Of a stretch of DNA of 64,000 nt, positions 50,783-58,548 are shown piece after piece. Source of the stretch: Synergistales bacterium (lineage in GTDB: Bacteria > Synergistota > Synergistia > Synergistales > Aminithiophilaceae); NCBI GenBank assembly GCA_018433595.1, contig JAHDQY010000022.1:1-64000 (forward strand). Direction: 5' to 3'. Within the stretch, counting starts at the first letter, position 1; every line of letters starts with the position of its first letter. Under the pieces are notes generated by a model. That model made no database searches. It saw only the letters and a list, made by a program, of their open reading frames with translations, and was not told the origin of the DNA. Both the position numbers and the translations under genes were made by a program.

Positions 50783-51901
50783 TCAGCCGAGGAAGGCCAG
50801 CAGAAGCCCCCCGGCGAGGACGGAGCCGATCTGCCCGGAGACGTTGGCGCCGACGGCGTGCATCAGGAGGAAGTTGCTCGAATCGGCCTGCTGCCCCAGT
50901 CGCTGGACGACCCGGCTCGACATGGGGAAGGCGCTGATGCCGGCGGCCCCGATCATGGGGTTGATCCTGTTCGCCTCGCTGAGGAAGAGGTTGAGGATCT
51001 TCGCCGAAAGGATGCCGCCGGCCGTATCGAGAATGAAGGCGACAAGTCCCATGGAGATGATGAGGAGCGTCTCGGGGCGGATGAAGCGCTCTCCCGTCAT
51101 GACGGCTGAGATGGAAAAGCCCAGCAGGATGGTGACGATGTTGGCCAGCTCGTTCTGGGCCGCCTTGGAGAGACGCTCCGTGCAGCCGCTGACCCGGAGC
51201 AGGTTGCCGAACATGAGAAAGCCCAGGAGGGCCACCGAGGCGGGGGCGACGAGGCCGGCGGCGACGGTGACGATGACGGGGAAGGCGATGAGCTTGAGCC
51301 GCGGGACCTCGCGATGGGCGTAGACCATCTTCATGGCCCGCTCCCGGCCCGTCGTCAGGAGACGGATCACCGGAGGCTGAATGAGGGGGACGAGGGCCAT
51401 GTAGGTGTAGGCGGCCACGGAGATGGGGCCCAGAAGATGGGGGGCGAAGCGGTTGGAGACGTAGATGGAGGTGGGACCGTCGGCGGCTCCGATGATGCCG
51501 ATGGAGGCCGATTCATGGAGATCGAAACCCAGCAGCAGGGCGAGTCCCATGGTGAGAAAGATGCCCGCCTGGGCGGTGAGGCCGAAGAGAAAGACGCGGG
51601 GGTTGCCCAGCAGCGGCGTGAAGTCGCACATGGCTCCGACGGCGATGAAGATGAGGAGCGGAAAGAGTTCCGTCTCGATGCCGATCCTGAAAAGCATGGA
51701 GAGGGCTCCCTCGGTGAGCCCCTGGGTCAGGGCCGACGAGAGGGGGAGGTTGACCAGAAGGGTGCCGAATCCCATGGGCAGGAGCAGGTTGGGCTCGAAA
51801 TCCTTGGCGATGGCCAGGTACATGAGGGCCAGGCCGATGCCGATCATGACGACCTGCTGCCAGGTCAGGGCAAGGAGAGGGGCGGCAAGGGAAGAGAGCA
51901 T
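50783..51901 (-). CDS. Sodium-pumping decarboxylase beta subunit (OadB/GcdB-like)
   Basis: A 372-residue membrane protein, the sodium-translocating and carboxybiotin-decarboxylating subunit of oxaloacetate, methylmalonyl-CoA or glutaconyl-CoA decarboxylases. Motifs: IGIETELFPLLIFIAVGAMCDFTPLL, SIGIIGAADGPTSIYVS with the key Asp, YTYMALVPLIQPPV, and late NPMIGAAGISAFPMSSRVVQ with HAVGANVSGQIGS. No carboxyltransferase, biotin carrier or gamma subunit lies in the window, so partners must be encoded elsewhere. AGGAGG is upstream of the ATG. Confidence 0.92.
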   Translation of the reverse strand: MLSSLAAPLLALTWQQVVMIGIGLALMYLAIAKDFEPNLLLPMGFGTLLVNLPLSSALTQGLTEGALSMLFRIGIETELFPLLIFIAVGAMCDFTPLLGNPRVFLFGLTAQAGIFLTMGLALLLGFDLHESASIGIIGAADGPTSIYVSNRFAPHLLGPISVAAYTYMALVPLIQPPVIRLLTTGRERAMKMVYAHREVPRLKLIAFPVIVTVAAGLVAPASVALLGFLMFGNLLRVSGCTERLSKAAQNELANIVTILLGFSISAVMTGERFIRPETLLIISMGLVAFILDTAGGILSAKILNLFLSEANRINPMIGAAGISAFPMSSRVVQRLGQQADSSNFLLMHAVGANVSGQIGSVLAGGLLLAFLG

Positions 51902-52050
51902 TTCGTCCGGGAGCCTCCTGTCCGACTGATGTCTTCAGTGATCTCGTTCCATTTCGCTCCTGATCGGACCAAAAGTCAAGGGTCTCGCCGCCGTGGGCGC
52001 GAGAGGCCGTCAAGGAGATTGCTGCCCTGCTGCCCCTCTTCGGCCATGAC

Positions 52051-53493
52051 GTGAGTCTCGCCGAGGTCCTCGCCTTTGTCCGCAACCTCGACAGCCGCCT
52101 CCTCCTCGAGGAGGGGAGGGACGGGGCGAAGGAGGACCGCTACAGTCGCCAGCGCCTCTTCTACGGCGCCTGGCGCAGTCGGGGCCGTCCCTTCGCCCAG
52201 GAGGCCCAGACGCGGCTCGCCTCGAGCCGCGTCTTCCTCTTCGGCGTCGGCGGGGGCGGCTGTCATGTCCTCCAGAATCTGGCTTCCTTCGGCCTGGGCG
52301 GCATCACCGCCGTCGACGGTGACGTTGTGGCGCCGTCGAACCTGAACCGCCAGTGCCTCTACCGCCCCGATGACGTGGGCCGCTCCAAGATCGACGTCCT
52401 CCGCCGGGAACTGCCCCGGATCAACGGGGACGTCGCCTTTTCCTTCGTCGACCGGGTCATGAGGGGGCCTGAGGACTTCGCATCCCTCATCGCCGATGCC
52501 GACCTGGCTATCCTCACCGCCGATTCGCCGCGCCAGTCCATCTTCGGCTGGTTCGACGACGCCCTCTTCCCCGTCTTTCGCCCCGGCCTCTTCACCGCCG
52601 GCGTCAGCCTCGGGGGGCTCTCCCTGGGGCCTCTCGTCGTTCCCGGCGAGACGGCCTGCTACTGCTGTTCCCTACCGCCCTGGACGCCCGACTTCTCCAG
52701 ACCCGAGGTGGCAGCCCTCAACACCCGCTACTGCCACGGCGTCATCGCCCCTCAGCTCTCCCTGAACGGACTGGGCATGCCCCGGTCAGGGTGGCGAGGG
52801 GTGACGGCGGCCCTGAAGGGGCGCTACCGGATGATCCTCTTCGACCCCCTCGGTTCGGGCGAAAGCGACGATCCTCAAGGCCCTCTTTCCATCGCCTCCA
52901 TGGCCGACGACGCGGCCAGGCTCCTCGAATTCCTCGATATCGGCGGAGCCCTCCTCGCAGGCAGCTCCATGGGCGGCTTCTCGGCTCTCGAGATGACCCT
53001 CCGCCATCGGGCCGTCGTGCGGGGGATGGTCCTCTTCTGTTGCGCTTCACGGCTTGAGGGGTGGGGGCGTTTCCAGATCGAGGCCTGGCGGAGGCTGCGC
53101 CGGGAGGGGGCCTCTTCGGAATCGCTCATCTGTCTTCAGCTGGCGGCGACGTTGCCGCCGGATTTTTTCGACGACCTCCGCTCCGTCGAGGCCATGATCT
53201 CCCTCTTCCTCGCCCATCGGGAGGAGTTCGCCCAAAGCGACGCCGGTTTTCTCGCCCAGGCTGAGGCCTCTCTCGCCTTCGATGGAGAGGGGTGCCTCGG
53301 CGGGATCGACTGCCCCGCCCTCGTCGTGGCCGGCGGCCAGGATCGGATGGTTTCGCCCGAGAGCGTTCGGGCCCTCCACCGCAGTCTCCGTGGGAGCCGT
53401 TTCGAGCTTTTCCCCCGGGGAGGGCATGCCTTGGCGGTGACGGAGGGCGCCGCCATGGCGAAGGCGATCGACGCGTTCATCTCCGGCCTGTGA
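52051..53493 (+). CDS. ThiF/E1-like domain fused to an alpha/beta hydrolase, possibly a chimera
   Basis: An open frame of 480 codons. The first 45 residues (SLAEVLAFVRNLDSRLLLEE) resemble the end of a RiPP recognition element, and open sequence continues upstream to a stop at 51961 without an ATG or GTG or a ribosome site, so the 5' end may be missing. Then comes an E1/ThiF nucleotide-binding domain (FLFGVGGGGCHVLQNLASFGL, VDGDVVAPSNLNRQ, CYCC) to about residue 245. It passes abruptly at QLSLNGLGMPRSGW into an alpha/beta hydrolase (FDPLGSGES, nucleophile in GSSMGGFSALE, Asp in AGGQDRMV, HALAVTE). Both partners seem truncated at the joint: the ThiF domain lacks its last part and the hydrolase its first strands. 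Confidence 0.7.
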   Translation: MSLAEVLAFVRNLDSRLLLEEGRDGAKEDRYSRQRLFYGAWRSRGRPFAQEAQTRLASSRVFLFGVGGGGCHVLQNLASFGLGGITAVDGDVVAPSNLNRQCLYRPDDVGRSKIDVLRRELPRINGDVAFSFVDRVMRGPEDFASLIADADLAILTADSPRQSIFGWFDDALFPVFRPGLFTAGVSLGGLSLGPLVVPGETACYCCSLPPWTPDFSRPEVAALNTRYCHGVIAPQLSLNGLGMPRSGWRGVTAALKGRYRMILFDPLGSGESDDPQGPLSIASMADDAARLLEFLDIGGALLAGSSMGGFSALEMTLRHRAVVRGMVLFCCASRLEGWGRFQIEAWRRLRREGASSESLICLQLAATLPPDFFDDLRSVEAMISLFLAHREEFAQSDAGFLAQAEASLAFDGEGCLGGIDCPALVVAGGQDRMVSPESVRALHRSLRGSRFELFPRGGHALAVTEGAAMAKAIDAFISGL

Positions 53494-53502
53494 AGGGAAA
53501 AC

Positions 53503-53546
53503 AGTCAAAGAGGGCCGGTCTCGAAGGAGACCGGCCCTCTTTGACT
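53503..53546. terminator. Bidirectional terminator
   Basis: A perfect 20-bp stem from AGTCAAAGAGGGCCGGTCTC with a GAAG loop. It lies between the convergent ThiF-hydrolase and fhs genes and has the sequence AGTCAAAG/CTTTGACT at its base. Confidence 0.8.
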
Positions 53547-53565
53547 TGCGATGGCAAGAGTTCGG

Positions 53566-55242
53566 CTAGAAGAGCCCCGAGACCCGTCCCTTTTCGTCGA
53601 CGTCGATGGAGAGGGCGGCCGGTTTTTTGGGGAGGCCCGGCATGGTCATGATGCTGCCCGTGACGGCGACGAGGAAGCCGGCGCCGGCGGAGATGCGCAC
53701 CTCCCGGACGGTGACGGTGAAGTTCCGGGGGCGGCCCTTCTTGGCCGGATCGTCGGAGAGGGAGGACTGGGTCTTGGCCATGCAGATGAGAAGATTGTCG
53801 AGTCCCAGGGCGCTGACGGTCCTGAGATCCTTTTCTGCCTGGTCGGTGAAGGCGACGCCGTCGGCACCGTAGATCTTCGTGGCGATGAGGGTCATCTTCT
53901 CCTTCGGCGTCAGCGTTCCGTCATAGAGAAAGTGGAAGCTGTTGTGCTTCTCGCAGGCCTCGATGATCCTCTGGGCAAGGTCGATGCCGCCCTCGCCCCC
54001 CTTGGCCCAGACCTCGGAGAGGGCCACGGTCGCGCCCAGGTCGTGGCACTTCTCCTCGACGAGCTGGAGCTCTTCGGTCGTGTCGGTGGGGAAGGCGTTG
54101 ATGGCGACGACGACGGGGAGGCCGAAACCGGCCACGTTCTCGATGTGCTTTTCCAGGTTCGCCGTTCCGGCGGCCAGCGCCTCCATGTTCCGTTCGCCGA
54201 GCTTCTCCTTGGGGACTCCTCCGTGCATCTTCAGGGCCCGTACGGTGGCGACGATGACGACGGCGCTGGGTTTGAGCCCCGCCAGGCGGCACTTGATGTC
54301 GAAGAACTTCTCCGCGCCCAGGTCGGCGGCAAATCCCGCCTCGGTGACGAAGTAGTCGGACAGTTTGAGACCGTACTTGGTGGCCATGACGCTGTTGCAG
54401 CCGTGGGCGATGTTGGCGAAGGGGCCGCCATGGACGAAGGCAGGAACGCCTTCGAGGGTCTGGACGAGGTTCGGCTTGAGGGCGTCCTTGAGGAGCATGG
54501 CCATGGCCCCCTGGGCTCCCAGGTCACCGGCGGTGACGGGCTTGTCGTCGTAGGTGTAGGCCACGATGATCCGGGCCAGGCGCTCCTTGAGGTCCTTGAT
54601 GCCCGAAGAGAGGCAGAGGATGGCCATGACCTCCGAGGCGACGGTGATGTCGAACCCGTTCTCCCGGGGGACTCCCTGGGCCTTGCCGCCGAGGCCGATG
54701 ACGATGTTCCGCAGGGAACGGTCGTTCATGTCCATGACGCGGCGGAAGACGACCCGGCGGGGGTCGATGTTGAGCTCGTTGCCCTGCTGGAGGGAGTTGT
54801 CGACCATGGCCGCCAGCAGGTTGTGGGCGGCGGTGATGGCGTGGATGTCGCCGGTGAAGTGGATGTTGATGTCCTCCATGGGGACGACCTGGCTGTAGCC
54901 GCCGCCGGCGGCTCCTCCCTTGACGCCGAAGACGGGACCCAAAGACGGCTCCCGCAGGGCCAGGGAGACCTTTTTCCCCAGTTTCGCCAGCCCCTGGGCC
55001 AGGCCGACGGAGGTCGTCGTCTTGCCCTCTCCTGCCGGCGTCGGCGTGATGGCTGTGACGAGGATCAGCTTGCCGTCGGCGTTGCCCTTGATCTTGTCCC
55101 AGAGCTCGAAGGAGACTTTGGCCTTGTATTTGCCGTAGTGCTCGAGGTCGTCCTCGCTGATGCCGAGCTTGGCGGCAATGGCATCGATCGGTTCCATCGG
55201 GCACTGCTGGGCGATTTCGATATCGGAGAGGTATTGACTCAT
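53566..55242 (-). CDS. fhs: Formate-tetrahydrofolate ligase
   Basis: Interconverts formate, ATP and THF with 10-formyl-THF; in amino-acid fermenters it usually runs towards formate and ATP. The 558-residue protein has the ATP site [16 protein letters not shown] near residue 70, [38 protein letters not shown], the [11 protein letters not shown] and the [11 protein letters not shown] blocks. AAGGAGG precedes the ATG. It lies downstream of hutU on the same strand after a hairpin, which suits using the formimino carbon of histidine. Confidence 0.97.
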   Translation of the reverse strand: MSQYLSDIEIAQQCPMEPIDAIAAKLGISEDDLEHYGKYKAKVSFELWDKIKGNADGKLILVTAITPTPAGEGKTTTSVGLAQGLAKLGKKVSLALREPSLGPVFGVKGGAAGGGYSQVVPMEDINIHFTGDIHAITAAHNLLAAMVDNSLQQGNELNIDPRRVVFRRVMDMNDRSLRNIVIGLGGKAQGVPRENGFDITVASEVMAILCLSSGIKDLKERLARIIVAYTYDDKPVTAGDLGAQGAMAMLLKDALKPNLVQTLEGVPAFVHGGPFANIAHGCNSVMATKYGLKLSDYFVTEAGFAADLGAEKFFDIKCRLAGLKPSAVVIVATVRALKMHGGVPKEKLGERNMEALAAGTANLEKHIENVAGFGLPVVVAINAFPTDTTEELQLVEEKCHDLGATVALSEVWAKGGEGGIDLAQRIIEACEKHNSFHFLYDGTLTPKEKMTLIATKIYGADGVAFTDQAEKDLRTVSALGLDNLLICMAKTQSSLSDDPAKKGRPRNFTVTVREVRISAGAGFLVAVTGSIMTMPGLPKKPAALSIDVDEKGRVSGLF

Positions 55243-55334
55243 TTTGGTCCTCCTTGTCGTCCTAGAGTTCGGTTTGTGGCGAACATATTACCATAGAAAG
55301 AAATAAAAGTCAGCCCTATGGCGGTCGTCCCGGC

Positions 55335-55368
55335 GCCGCTTCCGGTTCGGAGGGTCACCGGAAGCGGC
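55335..55368 (-). terminator. Hairpin after hutU
   Basis: Perfect 11-bp stem GCCGCTTCCGG/CCGGAAGCGGC, 12-base loop, no clear T-run on the minus strand. It may be a weak terminator or allow partial readthrough into fhs. Confidence 0.55.
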
Positions 55369-55388
55369 ACCATCGACGGGGCTTGCCG

Positions 55389-57419
55389 CTACTTGCTGCT
55401 CCAGGCCGCGTCGACGGCCTTGGCGACGATGTCGTCGGCGGGGACGTAGGGGAGGGTGATGTGGTAGCTGCCGGGGTACTTGCCGTTCACTTCGGCGCCC
55501 ACTTCGATGGAGTGCTCGCAGCGGCCCCAGGCGCGGCGGGCGACGCCGCCCAGAACGTCCCACATCATGGCCGACTTGAGGATCTCGTCGGTCCGCTCCG
55601 ATCCGTCGAGGACCATGCCGAAGCCGCCGTTGATGACCTTGCCGATGCCGACGCCTCCGCCGTTGTGGAGGGCGCAGAGCGTCATGCCCCGGGCGGCGTT
55701 GCCGGCGAAGCACTGGGTGGCCATGTCGGCGCAGATGTTGCTGCCGTCCTTGATGTTGGACGTCTCCCGGTAGGGCGAATCGGTGCCGGAGACGTCGTGG
55801 TGGTCGCGGCCGAGCATGACGGGGCCGATCTCGCCCTTGCGGACCATGTCGTTGAACTTGAGGGCGATCCTGGTCCGCCCCTCGGCATCCTGATAGAGGA
55901 TGCGGCACTGGGTGCCGACGACGAGGCGGTTCTTCTCGGCGTCCCTGATCCAGATCCAGTTGTCGTAGTCCTGGCTCCGCCGGTTGGGGTCGATGCACTC
56001 CATGGCGGCCTTGTCGGTCTTGCGCAGGTCCTCGGGCTTGCCGCTCAGGCAGCACCAGCGGAACGGCCCGTAGCCGTAGTCGAAGAGGACGGGACCCATG
56101 ATGTCCTCGACGTAGGAGGGCCAGATGAATCCTTCGTAGGTATTCTCGCCGTTCTTGCAGATCTCCTTGACGCCGGCGTCGAAGACGGCCCGCATGAAGG
56201 AGTTGCCGTAGTCGAAGAAGTAGGTTCCCCGCTCGACGAGGGCCTTGATCAGCTCGTAGTGCCTTTTCAGCGTCTCGTCGACGCGGCGGCGGTATTCCTC
56301 CGGATTGTCGTGGAGCATGGCGGTGCGCTCCTCGAAGGAGAGGCCCATGGGGCAGTAGCCGCCGTCATAGGGGGCGTGGCAGGAGGTCTGGTCCGAGAGA
56401 AGGGGAATCTCGATGCCCTTGTCCACGGCGTACTGGAGCAGGTCGACGATGTTTCCGTGGTAGGCGATGGAGAGGGCCTGCTTCTTCTCCTGGGCCGCCT
56501 TGGCCAGGGCGAAGGCCTCCTCGCAGCTTTCGGCCACCTTGCTGACCCAGCCCTGGCTGCGCCTCGTCTCGATCCGCGAGGCGTCCACCTCGGCGACGAT
56601 GCCGACGCCGCCGGCGATCTCGATGGCCTTGGGCTGGGCGCCGCTCATGCCGCCCAGGCCGGAGGAGACGAAGAGAATCCCCGCCAGGTTCTCCTTGGGG
56701 CCGACGCCGAGCCGCTGACGGGCGGCGTTGAGGAGGGTGTTGAAGGTGCCGTGGACGATGCCCTGGGGGCCGATGTACATCCAGCCGCCGGCCGTCATCT
56801 GGCCGTAGTTGCTCACGCCGAGCTGCATGGCCCGGTGCCATTCGGCCTGGTTGTCGAAGATGCCGATGAGGAGGCCGTTGGTGACGATGACGCGGGGGGC
56901 GTCGGGGCGGGACTTGAACAGCCCCAGGGGATGGCCGCTCTCGACGACGAGGGTCGTGTCGTCGGTGAGCTCCTCAAGGTATTTCTTGAGGAGCCGGTAC
57001 TGGAGCCAGTTCTGGCAGACCTGTCCCGTCTCGCCGTAGGTGACGAGCTCGTAGGGGTAGAGGGCCACGTCGAAGTCAAGGTTATTGTCGATCATGACCT
57101 GGAAGGCCTTGCCGGCGAGACACTTGCCCTTGTACTCGTCGATGGGCCGGCCCCAGATCCGTCCCTCGGGACGGAAACGGTAGGCGTAGATCCGGCCCGT
57201 CGTGCGGAGCTCCTCCATGAACTCCGGAGCCAGCGTTGCGTGGTGCTCCTCGGGAACGTAGCGGAGGGCGTTCTTCAGGGCCAGCTCCGTCTCCTTGCGA
57301 TTGAGGGTCCACCCTCTGTCGGGAGCCCGGCGGATGCCGGGGACAAACCGGGGATGCTCAGGCAGAGCCCCATCGGGCTTGATCGTCATGGCCGCACCGA
57401 TCGTGGCGTTGCTTTCCAT
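55389..57419 (-). CDS. hutU: Urocanate hydratase, long form
   Basis: Hydrates urocanate to imidazolonepropionate with tightly bound NAD+, second step of histidine breakdown. At 676 residues it is the long type found in animals and some anaerobes rather than the roughly 555-residue type of Pseudomonas and Bacillus. Signatures: GGWMYIGPQGIVHGTFNTL, FVSSGLGGMSGAQPKA, SDQTSCHAPYDGGYCPMG, MGPVLFDYGYGPFRWCCLSG and NGGGVGIGKVINGG. AGGAGGG precedes the ATG. The gene lies next to an IclR regulator; no hutH, hutI or ftcD is in the window. Confidence 0.96.
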   Translation of the reverse strand: MESNATIGAAMTIKPDGALPEHPRFVPGIRRAPDRGWTLNRKETELALKNALRYVPEEHHATLAPEFMEELRTTGRIYAYRFRPEGRIWGRPIDEYKGKCLAGKAFQVMIDNNLDFDVALYPYELVTYGETGQVCQNWLQYRLLKKYLEELTDDTTLVVESGHPLGLFKSRPDAPRVIVTNGLLIGIFDNQAEWHRAMQLGVSNYGQMTAGGWMYIGPQGIVHGTFNTLLNAARQRLGVGPKENLAGILFVSSGLGGMSGAQPKAIEIAGGVGIVAEVDASRIETRRSQGWVSKVAESCEEAFALAKAAQEKKQALSIAYHGNIVDLLQYAVDKGIEIPLLSDQTSCHAPYDGGYCPMGLSFEERTAMLHDNPEEYRRRVDETLKRHYELIKALVERGTYFFDYGNSFMRAVFDAGVKEICKNGENTYEGFIWPSYVEDIMGPVLFDYGYGPFRWCCLSGKPEDLRKTDKAAMECIDPNRRSQDYDNWIWIRDAEKNRLVVGTQCRILYQDAEGRTRIALKFNDMVRKGEIGPVMLGRDHHDVSGTDSPYRETSNIKDGSNICADMATQCFAGNAARGMTLCALHNGGGVGIGKVINGGFGMVLDGSERTDEILKSAMMWDVLGGVARRAWGRCEHSIEVGAEVNGKYPGSYHITLPYVPADDIVAKAVDAAWSSK

Positions 57420-57513
57420 CGATGATCCCTCCTGTTGTTCTCCTGCCCCGCCTCGGTGGAGGACGGGGGCTGTCTATGAGATACCCTATCCGGGACCGTC
57501 CCGGACGTGATCG

Positions 57514-58251
57514 CTAAAGAAGGCCGCTGAGGCGGGCCGAGGCCTCTTTGAGGGAGGCGGTGATTTCCTCTTCTCTGCCGTCGAAGCTTGCGGCCAGGCC
57601 GGCCAGGCCGAGCTGGGCCACGAAGAGCCCGCGTCTGTCGAAGAGGGGGACGCTGATGTCGCCGGCGTTGGCGATCCATTCCTCGCGGCTGTAGGCGTAG
57701 CCGTCGCGGCGGATTTCCTCGATCTGATCCTTCAGCCGTTCCGCGTCGATCCTTTCGGGAAGGCCGCCGTCAAAAATCCTCTCCTGAAGGCGTTTCGGGG
57801 CGAAGGCGAGAAGCACCTTGCCCGTGGCGCCGGCGTGGACGGGAACGGGCATCCCCCGATGGGCGACGAACTTGACGGCCATGGGAGGATCGACGGCGTG
57901 GATGCAACGGCCCTCCAGACCTTCGAGAACGGAGAGGATGCAGGTCTTGTCGGTTCTGGCGACGAGGGTCTCCATTTCGGGGGACGCGACGCGGATCAGT
58001 TCATCGTAGAAGAGGCTGCGGTTGTTGAGGAGGAAGAAGCCGACGGAAGGCCGGAACTGCTCCGTCCCCTCTTCGCGGTGAACCCATTCCTGTTCTTCCA
58101 GGGAAGAGAGGAGGCGGTGGAGGGTGCTTCGGGGGATGCCGATGCGGGACTCGATCTCGCGCAGAGTCAGAGTCTCCTCGGCGGAGCAGAGGAGCTCCAT
58201 GATCCGGGCGATCCTTCCTACGGCATCGAGCTTTTCCCGTTTTTCCCTCAT
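57514..58251 (-). CDS. IclR-family transcriptional regulator
   Basis: A 245-residue regulator: winged helix (GRIARIMELLCSAEETLTLRE, IPRSTLHRLLSSLEEQEWV) and IclR ligand domain (HRGMPVPVHAGATGKVLLAFAP, EEIRRDGYAYSREEWIANAGDISVP without gaps). IclR proteins bind small acids such as urocanate-pathway or aromatic intermediates. The start at 58251 has GGAGG nine bases upstream, and a palindromic operator lies directly before it. It probably controls hutU and itself. Confidence 0.92.
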   Translation of the reverse strand: MREKREKLDAVGRIARIMELLCSAEETLTLREIESRIGIPRSTLHRLLSSLEEQEWVHREEGTEQFRPSVGFFLLNNRSLFYDELIRVASPEMETLVARTDKTCILSVLEGLEGRCIHAVDPPMAVKFVAHRGMPVPVHAGATGKVLLAFAPKRLQERIFDGGLPERIDAERLKDQIEEIRRDGYAYSREEWIANAGDISVPLFDRRGLFVAQLGLAGLAASFDGREEEITASLKEASARLSGLL

Positions 58252-58266
58252 CTTTTCCTCCAAAAA

Positions 58267-58283
58267 TGGGACAAGATGTCCCA
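58267..58283. promoter_or_regulatory. Palindromic operator upstream of the IclR gene
   Basis: TGGGACA-AGA-TGTCCCA, a 17-base perfect inverted repeat 16 bases before the IclR start codon, of the size expected for IclR-type dimers. Confidence 0.7.
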
Positions 58284-58343
58284 AGTTTTTGCCCCAAATC
58301 AACGATAGAAAAAAACCCCCTTTTTGTCAAGGTCCGAGAAAGG

Positions 58344-58371
58344 TCAATTACATGACGGTGATGGCCGATAA
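58344..58371 (+). promoter_or_regulatory. Candidate sigma-28 (FliA) promoter of the flagellin gene
   Basis: GCCGATAA at 58364-58371 is an exact match to the sigma-28 -10. TCAA at 58344-58347 lies 16 bases before it, close to the consensus TAAA at 15. The start codon is about 175 bases downstream. Confidence 0.7.
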
Positions 58372-58404
58372 CAAAAATGGTTGTTTTTAGCTGGATATAA
58401 CCAA

Positions 58405-58430
58405 GAAGGAATCAGAATATTCCTTCTTTT
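58405..58430 (+). terminator. Short terminator-like hairpin in the flagellin leader
   Basis: GAAGGAAT and ATTCCTTC form an eight-base stem with a six-base loop, followed by TTTT. It sits between the sigma-28 promoter and the flagellin start and could act as an attenuator or as an mRNA-stability element. Confidence 0.5.
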
Positions 58431-58548
58431 AATTGTTTGACAATGATCGGACTGGCCGGCGACAGGCCGGTTGCGATTCCGGGGAAGGTTTCGATGAAGA
58501 GGCTCTCCCGTCGTTCCGGGTGTGATGACTTTATCAGGAGGATTAACG

